From contig CAMXCT020003646.1 of assembly GCA_947184155.2 (NCBI GenBank), forward strand, positions 437,028 to 501,027: a stretch of DNA of 64,000 nucleotides, read 5' to 3'. The translations under genes and the position numbers were made by a program. The DNA comes from Cladocopium goreaui. Its lineage: Eukaryota; Sar; Dinophyceae; Suessiales; Symbiodiniaceae. Below the pieces are notes generated by a model. The model had not been told where the DNA came from and made no database searches. It worked only from the letters and a program-made list of their open reading frames with translations. How positions within the stretch are numbered: the first letter of the stretch is position 1; every line of letters begins with the position of its first letter. Below, piece by piece: positions 33,723-46,700 of this stretch.

Positions 33723-36700
33723 CGTGTGCCCCATCCCAGCAATCAGCTCAGGTGATCAATGAATCAAATATAAAATGGTCCTTCTACCATGCAGTACCCA
33801 TGCACTAAGTGCTTGCAATGACCACCACGCATGCCGCCTGAGCAATGAACTGCGTGATCATTCCTCAAATTGGCCGAGCCGGAAAACACACCAAATCACT
33901 CAGCAAAAAAGCAAGCCCCACCCATTGACAATAATTGACAATATACACATGAAAGGTAGCGCACCATATGCGTTTCGAGAATCCGGACGCTAGAGTCCAA
34001 ATCACTGGATGGACATAGCCTGCACTTTTTGCAAAAGCCAATGTCCTGACATCAGCTGACCCTCAAGCCGCGGCTGCAACACTAATCAGTCACTAATCCT
34101 ACCACCACAACTGAATCAACTGAAGCAGGGCTCCTCTTTATGAACCAATGCATCAGCACAATGAAAGATCCAAGAAATAGTGCCTCGGACGTGCACTTGG
34201 CTGGACTAAGACCTTTTCCAAGCTGACACTTTTCTGTCACAACCTGCTGCCGCGTGACGTTGGCAAGAAGCATTCCTTTCCTGAGGGGACTTCATAAAAG
34301 AAACTGCAACTCGACATCATGGCATTTGGAGAGAATGGCGGAAAAATGTCAAAGAACACAAATCCAATAACTTACAATAACATTTGGTTTCAACAGCGAC
34401 AAGTCGCCAGTTATGCTTCCACAGCAAGCCAAGTCTCATCTCCACGCTAAACTCAGACCCGTTTGCCTGCTTGGCGTGGAATTCGAATTTTAGCCTGTGC
34501 CTCGGAAACAAGTGGCACAGTGGGTGCATCTCTCCCCTGATGACCCGCTTGAAATGTTGCCTCCTGAGGTAAACAACCAGTTCTCACCAAATGTTCTCTT
34601 CAAATTTCGCATCGCTTTCCTAAAATCCACCGAGCCACGTGAAGTTTGCCAGCGTGTGCCGACAATCAGACACAACAAAGTACCTCAAAGCACCGAAGAA
34701 TCATTTGCAACAGCCTCTGATACAGCGCAGATAATCAGAATCACAATGGCAACATGATCAACATGCGTTCAAACCAATTACATATCGAGTATCAACATAA
34801 GATTGAAAACATCCAAGTTGTTCTTCTAAAGTTCTACAGTCAATAGACATGTAAAACCGTCCTGGTTATGATGTGGTCCAGGCACCATATGTGAGGCCGG
34901 ACACTTTGGCTCAAGGTGCCTTCGGGACGGGAAAAAAAAATATCAAAATCACGACCTGCAAAGTTCTGTTCTGCAGAGGCGTTGTGTGACAAAAGGCCTG
35001 TGGACCAATCAGTCCAATTCGCGCCAGGGCCAATAGAAATATTCCGAACCTGCAAGGACACAAGCCACATATGAGCACCACACAAACGAAAAAATCAAGG
35101 GTGAAGTTCGCTACAGCACGTTTTGAAATTGCTGCATCACCTGTCACCCACGGCATACAACAAACCCTCTGCCTGCTTAGCATATCTCTGCCGATCGCAC
35201 ATCACAGGTTCAGACTCTACTTCAGCCCACTGTTCATCCTTGGAGTCGGGCAAGTCATGAGAGAAAGACCATTTTACTTGACATGCCACCTATTGAGTTT
35301 ATTAACAAAACATCCACAGGCATCCATAAACATCCACAAACAATTTAGTACAAGGAACATTGCGCTCCTGTTGATGACAAACCATCAAATGCATAAGAGC
35401 TGGTGGCCAAGTGGCGAGGTAAACCTCCAGCTGAATCACCGCAGGTTCTGGGATACTTTTTGGCGCTGACAACTGGAAACGGAAGTCGAAACTCCCAGTG
35501 CCTGAGTTCCCATGACGGAACTTGTGAGGCAATGTGTTTTTCCATCACGAACCCCATCCTTTGAGAAAAGAAACCATTCCAGTCCATTGCGGAAATGAGC
35601 ACGCAAAACACACAATCCATGCAAGTTGCCGATGTCGTAGCCAAATTTGCTCAAGTACCTGGGTTGTGGCTAACACGTTGAAGCAGTTCAATCCTCCATC
35701 GGAATCAAAACACTCAAATGACACGTCCCAAGTTGCCTCCATTTGTTCTCCTTCTTGGGGCCAGCTAAGCGAACTGGTCCACCCTGACATGCATGCAGTG
35801 CCCCCAAACAACTCAAGACACGCGCCAGACCAGCCATGTGCCACTACACAATGATCCTACATGCCCGTTGCCGAAGCCAAGACACAATTTTCTTCGCTGA
35901 AGCAGAGGTCACAACACGGTCAGGAAAGGAATCCTCAAAGCCGCTGTTCGTTGTGGCTGAACCCCGCACCATTCTGCACCAACATGTTTGATGTGTTTGC
36001 CATCACCTTTGGCCCAAATTTGGTCAAGATTCCGGAAATGTTGCTAGCACCAACCATGCGAGCGGCAATCTCCGGAGAAAACCACTGATAGGCGTCACCA
36101 TCGCAATGCTGTCACAAAATTCATGTGTCACACTGGGATGACACCCGAGCCAAACGTCTTGATTGTCCATGAATATGCTGCTACAATCACCAAGGGCAAA
36201 ACCGGAAACAAACCCTACACTATCACAATCCAATTACCAAATAATTTGCCCCTTATCATGCCGACGACAACCGTTAAACCGACACGTTTTTTGATACTGT
36301 ACCCTTATGTACCCTTAAACGACACACATGGCATTGCTTACCCTGAAACATGTTTGCCAATCAAATTGCAAAATCGTAGGCAGCAACGCAGCACTGCTAG
36401 GTATGGACATGAGAGACAACAAAAACAGTCTCCGCAACACGTTGCCACAAACCCAATTGCCATTGTTGAGAAAACTGAAGCCCTGGATAGGCTCCAATAA
36501 TTTTGGACTGACGAAAGCAATGGAACTAACGGCAAAACTCGGCTGAATGCTGCTAAATGGTCACATGGCAACATTTCAAAGCGACCCTGTCGATATTCGA
36601 AATTGAGTCATGCTGGGATGGGAAGGGGGCCGTCCAAGATTCAGTCAATACAGCCAAGCATTCACATCATTCATCCGTGTTTTGGGCCAAACACTTGGCC

Positions 36701-37120
36701 TCAACAATCACAACTCCAAAGCCCCACTCCCACCGTGTCAACTGTTTAGAAATTGATGCGTTCAAGTTTCCCCCACAGGAAAAATTTGATACGTATATGA
36801 TTTTAAGTTTCGAAATCTACCCTGTTTTGGCAAACGGGGCCTGAGGAGACCGCCGACCCCGAAGAATTTAATGGCCTTGTGCCAACCGTTGACAACTTAT
36901 GACGCATGACAACCCCCCGGACCAGACCAGGCAACCTTTTCATGGTCAGAATATTTGTTTAACTTCAAACCTTGGAACCTCTTCAACAGGGAAAAGATGT
37001 AACTTTTCACAAACAAGTAAAACTTAGAGAGAGAAAGAGAGAGCGCAAGGCTGTTGCAGCAACCGTGCCGCAACGGGGCTGGAACGGCGTTTGCCTTGTG
37101 TTGTGCCAGCAGGCGGAGGA
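33723..37120. other. Unassigned; possible minus-strand exons
   Basis: Minus-strand stretches at 35844-35660 and 35654-35436, and near 36233-36070, have protein-like composition, but I could not join them or name a family. The plus strand here is conspicuously rich in C and A. No repeats of note. Confidence 0.3.
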
Positions 37121-37122
37121 AC

Positions 37123-38100
37123 TCAACGGTTTCCATGTTCCAAGCGGCCCCGAACCTCTAGTCCCAAGACGACCAGCCGGCATCGGTTGGAAGCTGGGTA
37201 TGTTTTTTCCTTGGTTTGCCGGGCTGTGTGCAATGCTGCGGCCGCGTATTCACCCCCACTGCGGCGTGGCTGGCCAGCACTGGTTAATGGTGAGACGAGG
37301 GTTGTGTCGATTGCAAATTGGGAACCATGCCAAAGCGGAAGTCCATGGGCGATGACTTCTATGGTTCGGTCGTCGACCCGCTGGATTGCTGGGATGTTGA
37401 GGTTGGCCAGCCGCGTGTGCATTGTGACCCGGTCGCCAGCTTCTCGGCACACCCGAGCGGTGGCATGTTCCAATGGCACTGCTCAGCCTCGCCGCACCCC
37501 TGCCCGAGCGCAGGCTGAACGGTGGTCGCCATATGGGTCCTCAAGAATGCGACGGCACCGACAGGATCGTTCGGTGAAGGGCAGTGGAAGCCGGAGTCTG
37601 CGAAGCAGGAGGATGCGAAAGAGGTGGTCTGGGTAGGTGGTCTCTGCGTTATATAGGATTGTTGTGAAGGCTCTGCTGGCGAAGGGCCCGGCGTGTGAGT
37701 CAAGCATGGCTTGGCTTGCTGGGTCCAGGATGTTGTACAGCCCTGTGCGTGCTGCGTTGTTGAAAGTGTAGCTGCCTGTTGTTGCCATTCAGGTTGTATC
37801 GGCCCTGCGAACAAACTGCCGTGTTGGGTTGGTGGTCAGAGTCCGAGCAGCTGGTGCCAAGTGGGGGCGTCCCACCCATGCTCTTGAATTGTTTGGCGGG
37901 CCGAGTGTGCTGCCTGTATGTTCGGTGGGGCTTGGGCAGGATTGGCCAGCATGTGTAGCATGGCGGCAGCTGCTGCTGGAACTTGGCGGCGCATGACTTT
38001 GCGGTTCCTCTTCAAGCGTCCCGCGCCTGCCATCGTTTTTTGAAATGCTACAAAATCTACAAAACGTCCACGTTTTCTTGTCTTTGTGACACGGTGCACA
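37123..38100 (-). pseudogene. LINE retrotransposon remnant, C-terminal end
   Basis: The frame 37788-37123 is continuous except for one TGA at about 37483. It encodes a segment recognisable as the tail of a LINE polyprotein common in dinoflagellate genomes: FRILLLRRLRLPLP, a Cys/His-like YGDHRSACARAG, then ARVCREAGDRV and DTTLVSPL. A second frame upstream (about 38099-37836) carries the preceding GWDAPTWHQLL piece, out of frame. The reverse-transcriptase core is not present, so this is a 3'-end fragment disabled by a nonsense change and a frameshift. Confidence 0.7.
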
Positions 38101-38149
38101 ATCCTTCGCGCCTCCCACGCGAAACAAGTCGTGTTTTTCTCATTTTTAC

Positions 38150-38520
38150 TTGGAACTGCGTTTCACACCACAACGGCGTGCACTTTTTCGACATCTCAAC
38201 CTCCAAAAGTGGTCCGAGCCAGGTGTTTTGCACACTTTGCCTTCCAAATGTGTTTCGTGCCACAACGGGGTACATTTTTTCGATATGTCAACTTCCAAAA
38301 GTGGTTCGACACTGACGACATCTCAACGTCCAGAAGTGGTCCGAACATTATGTGTTTTCTATATTTTGGCAAAGACATACGCTTCGCGCCACAACGGCGT
38401 GCAGTTTTTCGACATCACAACTTCCAAAAGTGGTCCGACGTTGGTGCGCTTTGTACATTTTGACTTGGAAGTGTGTTTCGCGCCACAACCGCACGCAACT
38501 TTTCATCTTTCACCCTACCA
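38150..38520 (+). repeat. ~92-bp dinoflagellate tandem repeat, four units
   Basis: The landmark ccacaac recurs at 38168, 38260, 38389 and 38483 (spacings 92, 129, 94). Each unit contains gtgc(a)ctttttcgacatctcaac and tccaaaagtggtccga. One unit has an extra 36-bp partial copy. I recognise this family from translated dinoflagellate sequences (frames reading FAPQRRA and FSTSQLPK). It is normally non-coding repeat DNA despite the open frames. Confidence 0.75.
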
Positions 38521-38599
38521 CATGGCTCCGCACCTACCGCTTAAGCGAGCCTCCTTTTCGACCCCCCGGAGCCACAAATCATTCGAAACACATGTTTTG

Positions 38600-40500
38600 A
38601 TTTTTTACCTTTTTGCGCGCCTAATTGTTTTTTCTTAATTTGTGTTATTTTTTTTTTATTTTCTCTGACTCTTCCCTTCTCTGCTTGCCATCTGTTCCAC
38701 ATTGTCGAATGTTTGACTTCATGAGTGGACCATTTGACACGGAGAATGCAGATCATATATGTTTTACCTGGAAGCGCATGAGCACTCAAATTTTTTACCT
38801 CTCCGCTTGCTATTTTTGGTCTGATTGCTACTTCATGTGCATATGGCATCCTTGAAGGTTTCTCCGGGCCGGCGTGTTGCCCGTCCCACTACGTAAGGTG
38901 GGTGAGGTGGGTTGTGTGGAAAAATCTTCGGAGGATGTTTCATCTGCGGGTTTATCCGTCCAAAGCGACAAAAATTTAACGGGGTGGTTCTCCTTCCGAG
39001 GCAAACAAACCACCAAGAAAAATTGGTTGTTGAATCAAAAACCAGATGATTGAACATTTGGAACTGGGCTGCCTGGAATCCGGAAAGATTGTTGCTGTCA
39101 AACCTTGGTAGGAAAAGGCCTCCGAAGAGGTGGTTGTTCGTCCCACGGTCGTGGTCCGGTAAATTTGGTACAGATTTGCTGTGGTTGATTCGCCAACACA
39201 CTCAGGGGCGAAGCGCTGCTACAACGAACGTTAAGAAAGACCTTGAAAAAAACAATTCACGCACGTGCATGCACCTGAACCAATGTTAAACAAACCCGGC
39301 ACCAGCACGAAACGAATCCCATGATAATAAGCTGACGCCAAATAGAGCACCTTTACCGGACCCGACGTGAGCCTTAAATCAACGTTGCCCCCCAACCAGT
39401 TGCTAAACCACCCCGGTTTGCTTACCCCACACTGATCGTACATGCAGTCAAACCAATTTTGAACAAATTTTGCGCGAATTTCAACACACCCAAACTTTGC
39501 TACACCGTAGCGTAAGCCTAGACCATTCTTAATCATGAACGACTTTGACAAAATCCGGCACAAACTGTAAACAAACACTCCAAATACGGATCTCGCCCCA
39601 GCACCGCGGCATTGCCTCCAAACGTGCCACCTCAAACTACACAAAACTATTAAATGTTTTACCTCGGTGACGGAACAACACCTTGCAAGAAAAAACGGAT
39701 GTTTCCGCACAACTAGTTGTTCAAATTTTGCCATTTCTTTTTACAAATTCATTGACAAATGTGTTTTCGTAGGGGCAACGAAATGCGAGCAGCCGTGAGG
39801 AAACTATTTTTCTTGGTTCGCTTTTGGTTCCGGCACGAATGAATTGTTGGGCGAAATGATTTTCGTAATTACATCATGATTTTGCTCAATGCACCAACAG
39901 AAGGACAATAGCAACCTTTTTTTTTTGGTTTTACCCTTCATCAGTTTCCGGCCAAATTTTGCATTTTATTTGCCAGGGCGCATAGCCTTGCATATGTGTT
40001 GTCGTATGCTGCACCCCATTTCAAAACCATCACGTCTTGTTTTGTGGAAATGTTCGTTTTTTTTTTGTACGAGTTATGAAACAGTGTTTCGTTTAGGCTC
40101 TTCCTTCTACAGTTTTGTAACCCCTGTTCCTCTGTATGTGTCCCTACATTTCGGACCACTCCCCTCCAAATTTGGGCAATAAGTGTGTCAATTCGATCAC
40201 TTACTCGGTCCCACAGTGGCAATGCTCTGCCATTTTCCACTCTTATTGTTCGACTGGCGTGGGATTTTGAATTCGTGTAATTTGTGTTTGCTTCATTTTT
40301 TGCAACGTGTGCTTCTCAAACTTCGACCTCGGTTTTGCATGCCAGTCAGCTAGCCCGTCTTAAGTGCTGAAAACTACGTGGGGGAGGTACGAAAGCCAGG
40401 AGTACGCTGCTAGTGTTGTACCGGAAACAATTCACTTGCAAGAATGAACTGATGAACTGATGATAATGGTGGGTACGAATGAATTTGACGATAATGAATA
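38600..40500. other. No supported gene
   Basis: T-rich stretches (38620-38660, 40045-40065). Frames such as 39231-39734 minus lack motifs. Confidence 0.4.
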
Positions 40501-40501
40501 A

Positions 40502-40668
40502 TGCTGATGATGATGATGATGACGATGATGATGACAACGACAATGATGATGACAACGCGCGAAAAAAAAATGAAGAAAACGAAGATAGACCGAGAAATCC
40601 GTACCTGCCCCAAAGCTACCTGATGAAGATGATGATGTTGATTCGATGATGATGATGATGATGATGCA
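40502..40668. repeat. GAT trinucleotide repeats, two blocks
   Basis: (gatgat/gacgat) at 40502-40555 and 40622-40668. Confidence 0.9.
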
Positions 40669-40979
40669 AATGTTGACGATAAATTCTGAAAATGAATTAT
40701 TGAGATGATGACCCTTTACTTGAACGCAACCAATGGTCCAGGGCAGTTGCCGGGAGCGTGTAGGAAGGGTCGAGGGCGTCCAAGGGACCGACGATTGAAC
40801 CCGGGCCGGCCAGAGTAGTGGGGAGGGGGTGTCTTAAGGGAAAAATGCAGGGTTTCCAATGGTCCTGGTGCCTGCTTATTCCTTGCTAAAGCAAGAGCAA
40901 TTTCAGCCAGCGCAAGCTGGCTTTCGTAGCAACAACACTACTCACCACACCAATGCCGACCGCGACAAAACTTAAAAGT

Positions 40980-42230
40980 ACAAAAATGGTTAAGCAAGTG
41001 TAGCCGCCAATATGCATCGGTTACAAAAAGGGTTGTCGATATCACAGGTATGCTGCAAACGCAGTCGGCTAAATATGTCGCAGATAGCCAAACCAGCGAT
41101 GGCCGTGAAGAAACCAATTTTCCCAAGAACGCGCCCGCTCATTCCAAGAATGCAAAACGTCATGCGACGGACACGTCCAGGTAGGCCCACAACAAGCCGC
41201 AGCAACTTCTGGCGAACAACGTCTATTTGATCCAAATTTGCCTGGTGAACACAACCATGACCCAGACCAAAAGAGTCACACGGGTGACGACGGCATCAAA
41301 AAAATTGTAATCGGTCTTTCAATGGCAAATTGCGTTCACGTATTGTTTGATGGTGGGCATCCAACTCTGTCCTGCCATCATGTCCCAGGCAAAATATGCG
41401 GCCAAACCATGTCTTGATAACCTGGTTTTGATGTGTGTTTTTGTTGGCCCTGTGTGAGTAGAAAGGATGGTGGCTGAGCCTCGTTCGTTAAAAAAATAAT
41501 TTGTCGGTGCTCAACTGCGTAACAACATTACCACATGTTCAATTCAAAATAATCAACAATCCCGGCTGTAGGGGCAAAAAAAAATGTCATCGGCAAACCT
41601 GAGGTCTAATAATCGTAGCATAAACGACGAATGCTGAGGATACGTTGTCTCACGCCAGCGTTACGTACTCTCAAAATTTTGACTGACATCTGAAAAACAA
41701 TGCGCAAATCCACATTGTTCGGAATCGAGGCAGCGAAAGACACGCCAAGATCACAAAGGGATATTCGTTGTGTGTTCCGATTTACGCCCGCAAATTCAAT
41801 GATATATAACAATACATCGACAACAAGATTTGTTTTGATCAAGTGTTCCTTCAATATTTTTAATACATAATATGACCGAAACCCCTACTGCTCTTCAAGT
41901 TGAAAGGCTTCCAACGGACGTTCGATACGTGCATTTAAGTAATTTACACAATATATATATAAACGCAAACCGAATGGCCTAAAATCAGCGGCGTCAAGGG
42001 CACGCGTTTGACTTGGGGAGCATGAGGAAACGTGTGATGGTCCATGCGGCTGCCACATCGTGAGAAAACACGTAATTGTACAACAATGACAATACCGATC
42101 CAAAATCGACCAGCGCAAAATTCGCCCGTTCTGCCACCACCCCAACGTCGTCACTACCTTTGTTGTCCTTGAACTTATGCAATGCCTGTTTAATGTTTTC
42201 GAGCGTCAACGTTTGTTTTGATAACAGTGC
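40980..42230 (-). pseudogene. LINE reverse transcriptase remnant
   Basis: Pieces in LINE order on the minus strand. 42209-41994 resembles the RT fingers (FKDNKGSDDVGVVAE, then LYNYVFS and a W...LPKSNACP stretch). The following DAADFRPFGL is in another frame (41994-41885). 41760-41615 resembles the palm (LCDLGVSFAASIPNNV and NAGVRQRILSIRRL) with the catalytic Asp region degraded. 41235-41170 resembles the late LDQIDVVRQKLLRLVVG segment. Frameshifts separate the pieces, so this is an old, inactive copy. It ends just before the split-direct-repeat element at 42721. Confidence 0.6.
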
Positions 42231-42720
42231 AAGTTGAGAAGGTGGTTCTGGATTGCCAAAAAATCATCACACCAAGAGTTCAATTGTTCCCAGTGCATTT
42301 TCCACGCCTGTAGTCATTTGGAACACATGCGTCCCAGCCTCGGAACCAGGGAAAAAAATTAGCATACCTTCCTATTCCATTCGTGTGGACTTGCTGTTTC
42401 CCCGCCTTGGAACCAGCGGTTTCCATTTGCAAGTGTTGGAAAAATGTATGAAATTGCAATTTCCTGGGAACCCTTGCGTATCCATTGTTGCAACACTTGT
42501 AACCGCAATTTTTTTTGTCTCCAAAGCTCTGCGTTGGCAGGGATTGAAAAATCACGTGGTTTTCCGGGAACCTTCGGTTTTCCACTCGTTCATTGATACT
42601 GATACTTAAGATTTGGTGGCTGCGTGTTTTACCTAGTGGCGAAACGATTTTTGTGTGGAACAGATTCCTTTTGATTTGTTTCATGGATCCAAACGAAAGG
42701 ATTGTTAAAAAATGCGCCCA

Positions 42721-42862
42721 TTATGCTTTGTGAGTTCATCATGCTGCGGTGTGTACCCAATGACCAACACTCATGGCCAATCTTGACCATGCGAGCTGCA
42801 GACTCATTCTTTTCTCCAATGGGGTTTCGGACGTTGCGTCTGCCAACTTCGGCGCGCTTTCA
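42721..42862 (-). repeat. Split direct repeat B2 (outer 3' end)
   Basis: 142 bp, matching 43588-43729. It begins ttatgctttg and ends gcgcgctttca on the plus strand. Confidence 0.9.
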
Positions 42863-43294
42863 GGCTCAGGGTACGGCCTAAAGCGATTGAAAAAGAGACT
42901 GAACGTTGGACCTGTTACATGTCCAGGTGTGGCAGTCGGCCATAGAGCTGAACATGTAGCTGAAGAAGACGAGCCGCCTGAAGAAGTTTGATGGAGGACA
43001 GCCAGTCCAAATGAAAACGGACTTGGCGAACCTCAGCTCTCATTTGGGTGAGCAGTGGTTGAACATGTGGCACGGCTTCGTCTTCGAACAGGTCCATCAG
43101 GTCGATGATACTCTCTTCGATCACATTGAGTTGTTGCACGTAGTGCTGGATGATGATGAATCGAACGAAGAAGGATTGAAGCGACCGTTGTGCAGGCATC
43201 TCCATTTCTGAGAGCGGAGTGATCACAAAATGTGAAAATTTTGGATGTAAGAATCCATTTTGAGAAGTTACAGGGTGGGAGAGGAAAAACTGGG
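42863..43294 (-). other. Spacer between A2 and B2
   Basis: 432 bp found only here. A minus-strand frame running out of A2 stays open to 42915 (about 95 codons in the spacer, rich in Leu/Gln). It has no R..HxxR..Y pattern, so it is not a tyrosine recombinase by eye. Confidence 0.5.
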
Positions 43295-43587
43295 GCGAAA
43301 AATTTTGAATGAGATGAACTTCAAACTGATGAAGGTTGACAATGAAGTTGTTCCTGATGACATACATGTTGAAAATGTCATGCATACATGTCAACCTCAT
43401 GAAGTTCATGTGGTGGCACTTGCCACTGTCACACTTGTGACTGGAACCGAAAAACCACATTGCCGAACGAATGAATTGACAAGCTCACAAAACCAAAAGG
43501 ACACACCGCATCACTCAAATGGAAGTTTCGTTTCAAGATGAGCTCAGTCTCATAAAAATCTATCATGACTTCTTCATGAGAGCATTC
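43295..43587 (-). repeat. Split direct repeat A2 (internal)
   Basis: 293 bp, no difference seen from 48621-48913. It directly abuts B1. Confidence 0.9.
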
Positions 43588-43729
43588 TTATGCTTTGTGA
43601 GTTCATCATGCTGCGGTGTGTACCCAATGACCAACACTCATGGCCAATCTTGACCATGCGAGCTGCAGACTCATTCTTTTCTCCAATGGGGTTTCGGACG
43701 TTGCGTCTGCCAACTTCGGCGCGCTTTCA
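43588..43729 (-). repeat. Split direct repeat B1 (internal)
   Basis: 142 bp copy of B2. The Pol stop codon (TGA, 43729-43727) overlaps its first bases. Confidence 0.9.
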
Positions 43730-46700
43730 CCCCATGCAGGTGGCCGATTGCTCCCACAACTTCGTGGTATCGACTCTGATCCTCTCGTGTCCAAACCAAT
43801 GAGCCACTTGGCTTCGAGAGAGGACATCCGAAGGGTTGGATTGGCTGGGAACCCTTTCTAGCCACACATGACAAGAATGGGTTTCTTCAAGAAGAAAGAT
43901 CTGCCTAAGCAACTTGCTGCTAGGATCATTCCCTGACCAAGTTTTGAGGAAACTGCCCCGCACAGACTCACTATCTGTGAAGGCTACTATACGCTTCCCA
44001 ATATGGCCTGGGCACCACACTGAGACAGCGATTAACAAGGCTAACATCTCCAGTTCCTGGATCATGGTGTGTTGATCTGCGCTCATTGCAGCAAGAATGA
44101 AAGTTTTTGAAATTTCTTCACTGAAGTATCCCAATATCGTCCCATCACTCGAAAATGCCACTCCCCCTACTCCCGAGTAATTTTCAAGGTCAAAGGAGGC
44201 GTCAACATAGATATGTATATGGTCGGACATTGGTCCCCTGATGGTTCTCGGGAGATTGGACCTCAACTCATGCCTGAGGCTGTCCAAGGCTGTGACGGTG
44301 TCGTTGCACAACTGAAGACGATTGCTGGAGATGTGCTTGGACAACACTCGGAGGTTGTTTCTGGCGCTCCTACCGAACAGTTGGCCACTGGCGAATTGCA
44401 GCCGGCCTCTGAGCCTCTCACCGTCACCTTTATTGAGTTTACCCAACTCCAGGATGGAATCAAGTTGTTCACACAGCTCCCTGACACGGTCGGCAGTGTT
44501 GTTTACTGTCGTCAACCCTGCTCCGGACATCCTGAAATCGAACTCCACACCAAGTACCTTGCAAATGGTGTTATAGTCCACCAGCTTGTCCACCGATAAC
44601 TTCCAGCCCAAGAGATCAAACATCGCTGCGATCACCAGGTCGGTGTGTTTTGCGATGGCAGCATTAGTAATGGAAAAGAAGTCATCGAAGTACGATGTCC
44701 ACATCAACTTGAGAAGTTTGTTCCCTAACTTCCATATTCCGTGGGCCACACGAAGAAAGGCCGTCACCGATGCAACGGACCCAAATGGAAGGACCTTCTG
44801 TTGAAACACCTCAGCTTTGTTGGTGGCCGGGCAAAAGACAACCAGGTACGCATCTTGGGAGAAGGCCTGGTCACTAAGAGGGATCTGTTTATATGCGTCT
44901 GCCAGATCCCAGGTCTTTGCCACTAAATCAGGTTTCAAGGATCTGGTCTCGGTTTGCCTCAAGATGCATGCGATCATGGACGCAACATGATCCACGGTGT
45001 GCACTGTCGCGGTTTCAGTTTGCGACACGCTCGAGTTTACAAATGAGGCCTTATAGTCATCTATGGGTCGTGTCTTATTTTTCTGGAAAACCCCGAATCT
45101 TCGGGTTAGAGTTGACCCAGAGGGCAGATCCTCGGGACTGATGGGGCCTATCAGGAAACCTTTGGATACTTCTTTCATGGTGGCAGAGTACAGTTGCACG
45201 TCCAGGTCTGTGTCGCCTGAGGACTTGACCATTTGCAGCATACCCTCACGACTCATGTCAGCTATCCGTCTGAGGTCTTCGCAGGACATCGCTGCAGGTC
45301 TCACTTTTCGAGAAAAGACGTTCGACTCAGGAAGGCTGCCTGTGAGGTCGAAACCTTCAGCCAGTTGTTTGACCAAGTCAACATCCCCATGCCCTGCGTC
45401 TTTGAGGAGGCGATCAAACAAGGTCAAGTTTTTGCTTCCCAAGATGTCTCTTCTTCGGTCGGACATCAGTTCCTTATAGGAGGTTTCTTCAGAGGCAAGC
45501 GATTGTTTCAAGTGGATCCATCTTTTTATCTCCTCCGTACGATCCTGTGATAGTCTCGCAGGGGTTTGGTTGAGGCAGTGTCTAACCACTTCCTCCATTT
45601 CATCCGGAAAGAAAGAGTGCAGCCTAGTTGGATGACCTACTTCCAAAGCTTTTTGCACAAATTCTTCGGGGCTGAAATGAAGTCCTATGGTCACTTTATT
45701 TTCTGAATCCATCTTGTTGTTCACACTCGCGCTTGAACCCCCGGGATGAGTGGAGAGCTTTCTGGCGCCCGGTGGTAACGGCTGGGCTGTAGGATGCGAC
45801 AGAATGGCCTTGAATTCTGGCACCATTGGGGGGAGGCCACGTCTCGGTTGCAGGTCCGTGGCTGCACGCATGGTGTTCAAGGAAGCTTCTTGCAAAGCAA
45901 AAACTGGCGGTGTGCAGTTGATTCCATCTTGCTCTAACTGCGTGGCCAGTTTTGCGGCTATTGCTCGGCAGAGCTCCCATGGATACGTTGTTTCTTCTGA
46001 GGTCCTCCAGTGACCGGCGGGGTCTTGCCCCCAAGGTTCATGTAGATGTTGGTTATCACACATCAACTCTAGTTGTTGAAAGGTTGGGATGTTATGAAGA
46101 AATTTGGTGAGTTTTCTTCTGGAACTCCCATACCTGCAGTGGTGAAAAAGAACTTCATATAATGGAAACTTGTTTAGCAGTTGAACAAACGGCTTGGTCG
46201 CCCACATGAACGATCTGCCGGGATTTTCCACTGAGAAATACTTTTTGTGTTGCAAGCAAAATTCAACAAGGAAGCAAGTGACTTGATAGAGTTCATTTGC
46301 CGCTTGGACGCGGGCTTTGAGACTGCCGGTCAAGCCGGGTATGCCATCTGGATGTCTTTCTGTGCGAACAATTGGTGGGTTCCATCGGCCTTTCCTTTGG
46401 ATGAGGCGAGCTCGTGAGCTGGTGCCACACGGCGGAGCAAAATGCACGTAAATGCAAAATTCTGAAGCGATCAAATCCTGTACAAGCTTAACATGGTCTG
46501 GCTTCAAAAGATCATACTTAATTATGGGACTTCGGAGATGATCAGGCAATTTTAAATCGACGCCAAAGCTGTCTCGAAGGCCTAATGATCTCAAGGCGGC
46601 TGTTAGCTTCCCCGAACCTGCGAAAACTTCGATGCAAAAGTATTGGCCTAGTGAGCGGTCCTGATGACGATCCTGGTGAGGTGACCCTGCACTACTTCGA

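Noticed and set aside
34905-34915. TTTGGCTCAAG on the plus strand as a spliced-leader relic
   Set aside because: The upstream bases diverge at once and no ORF or gene start follows; kept as a chance match.
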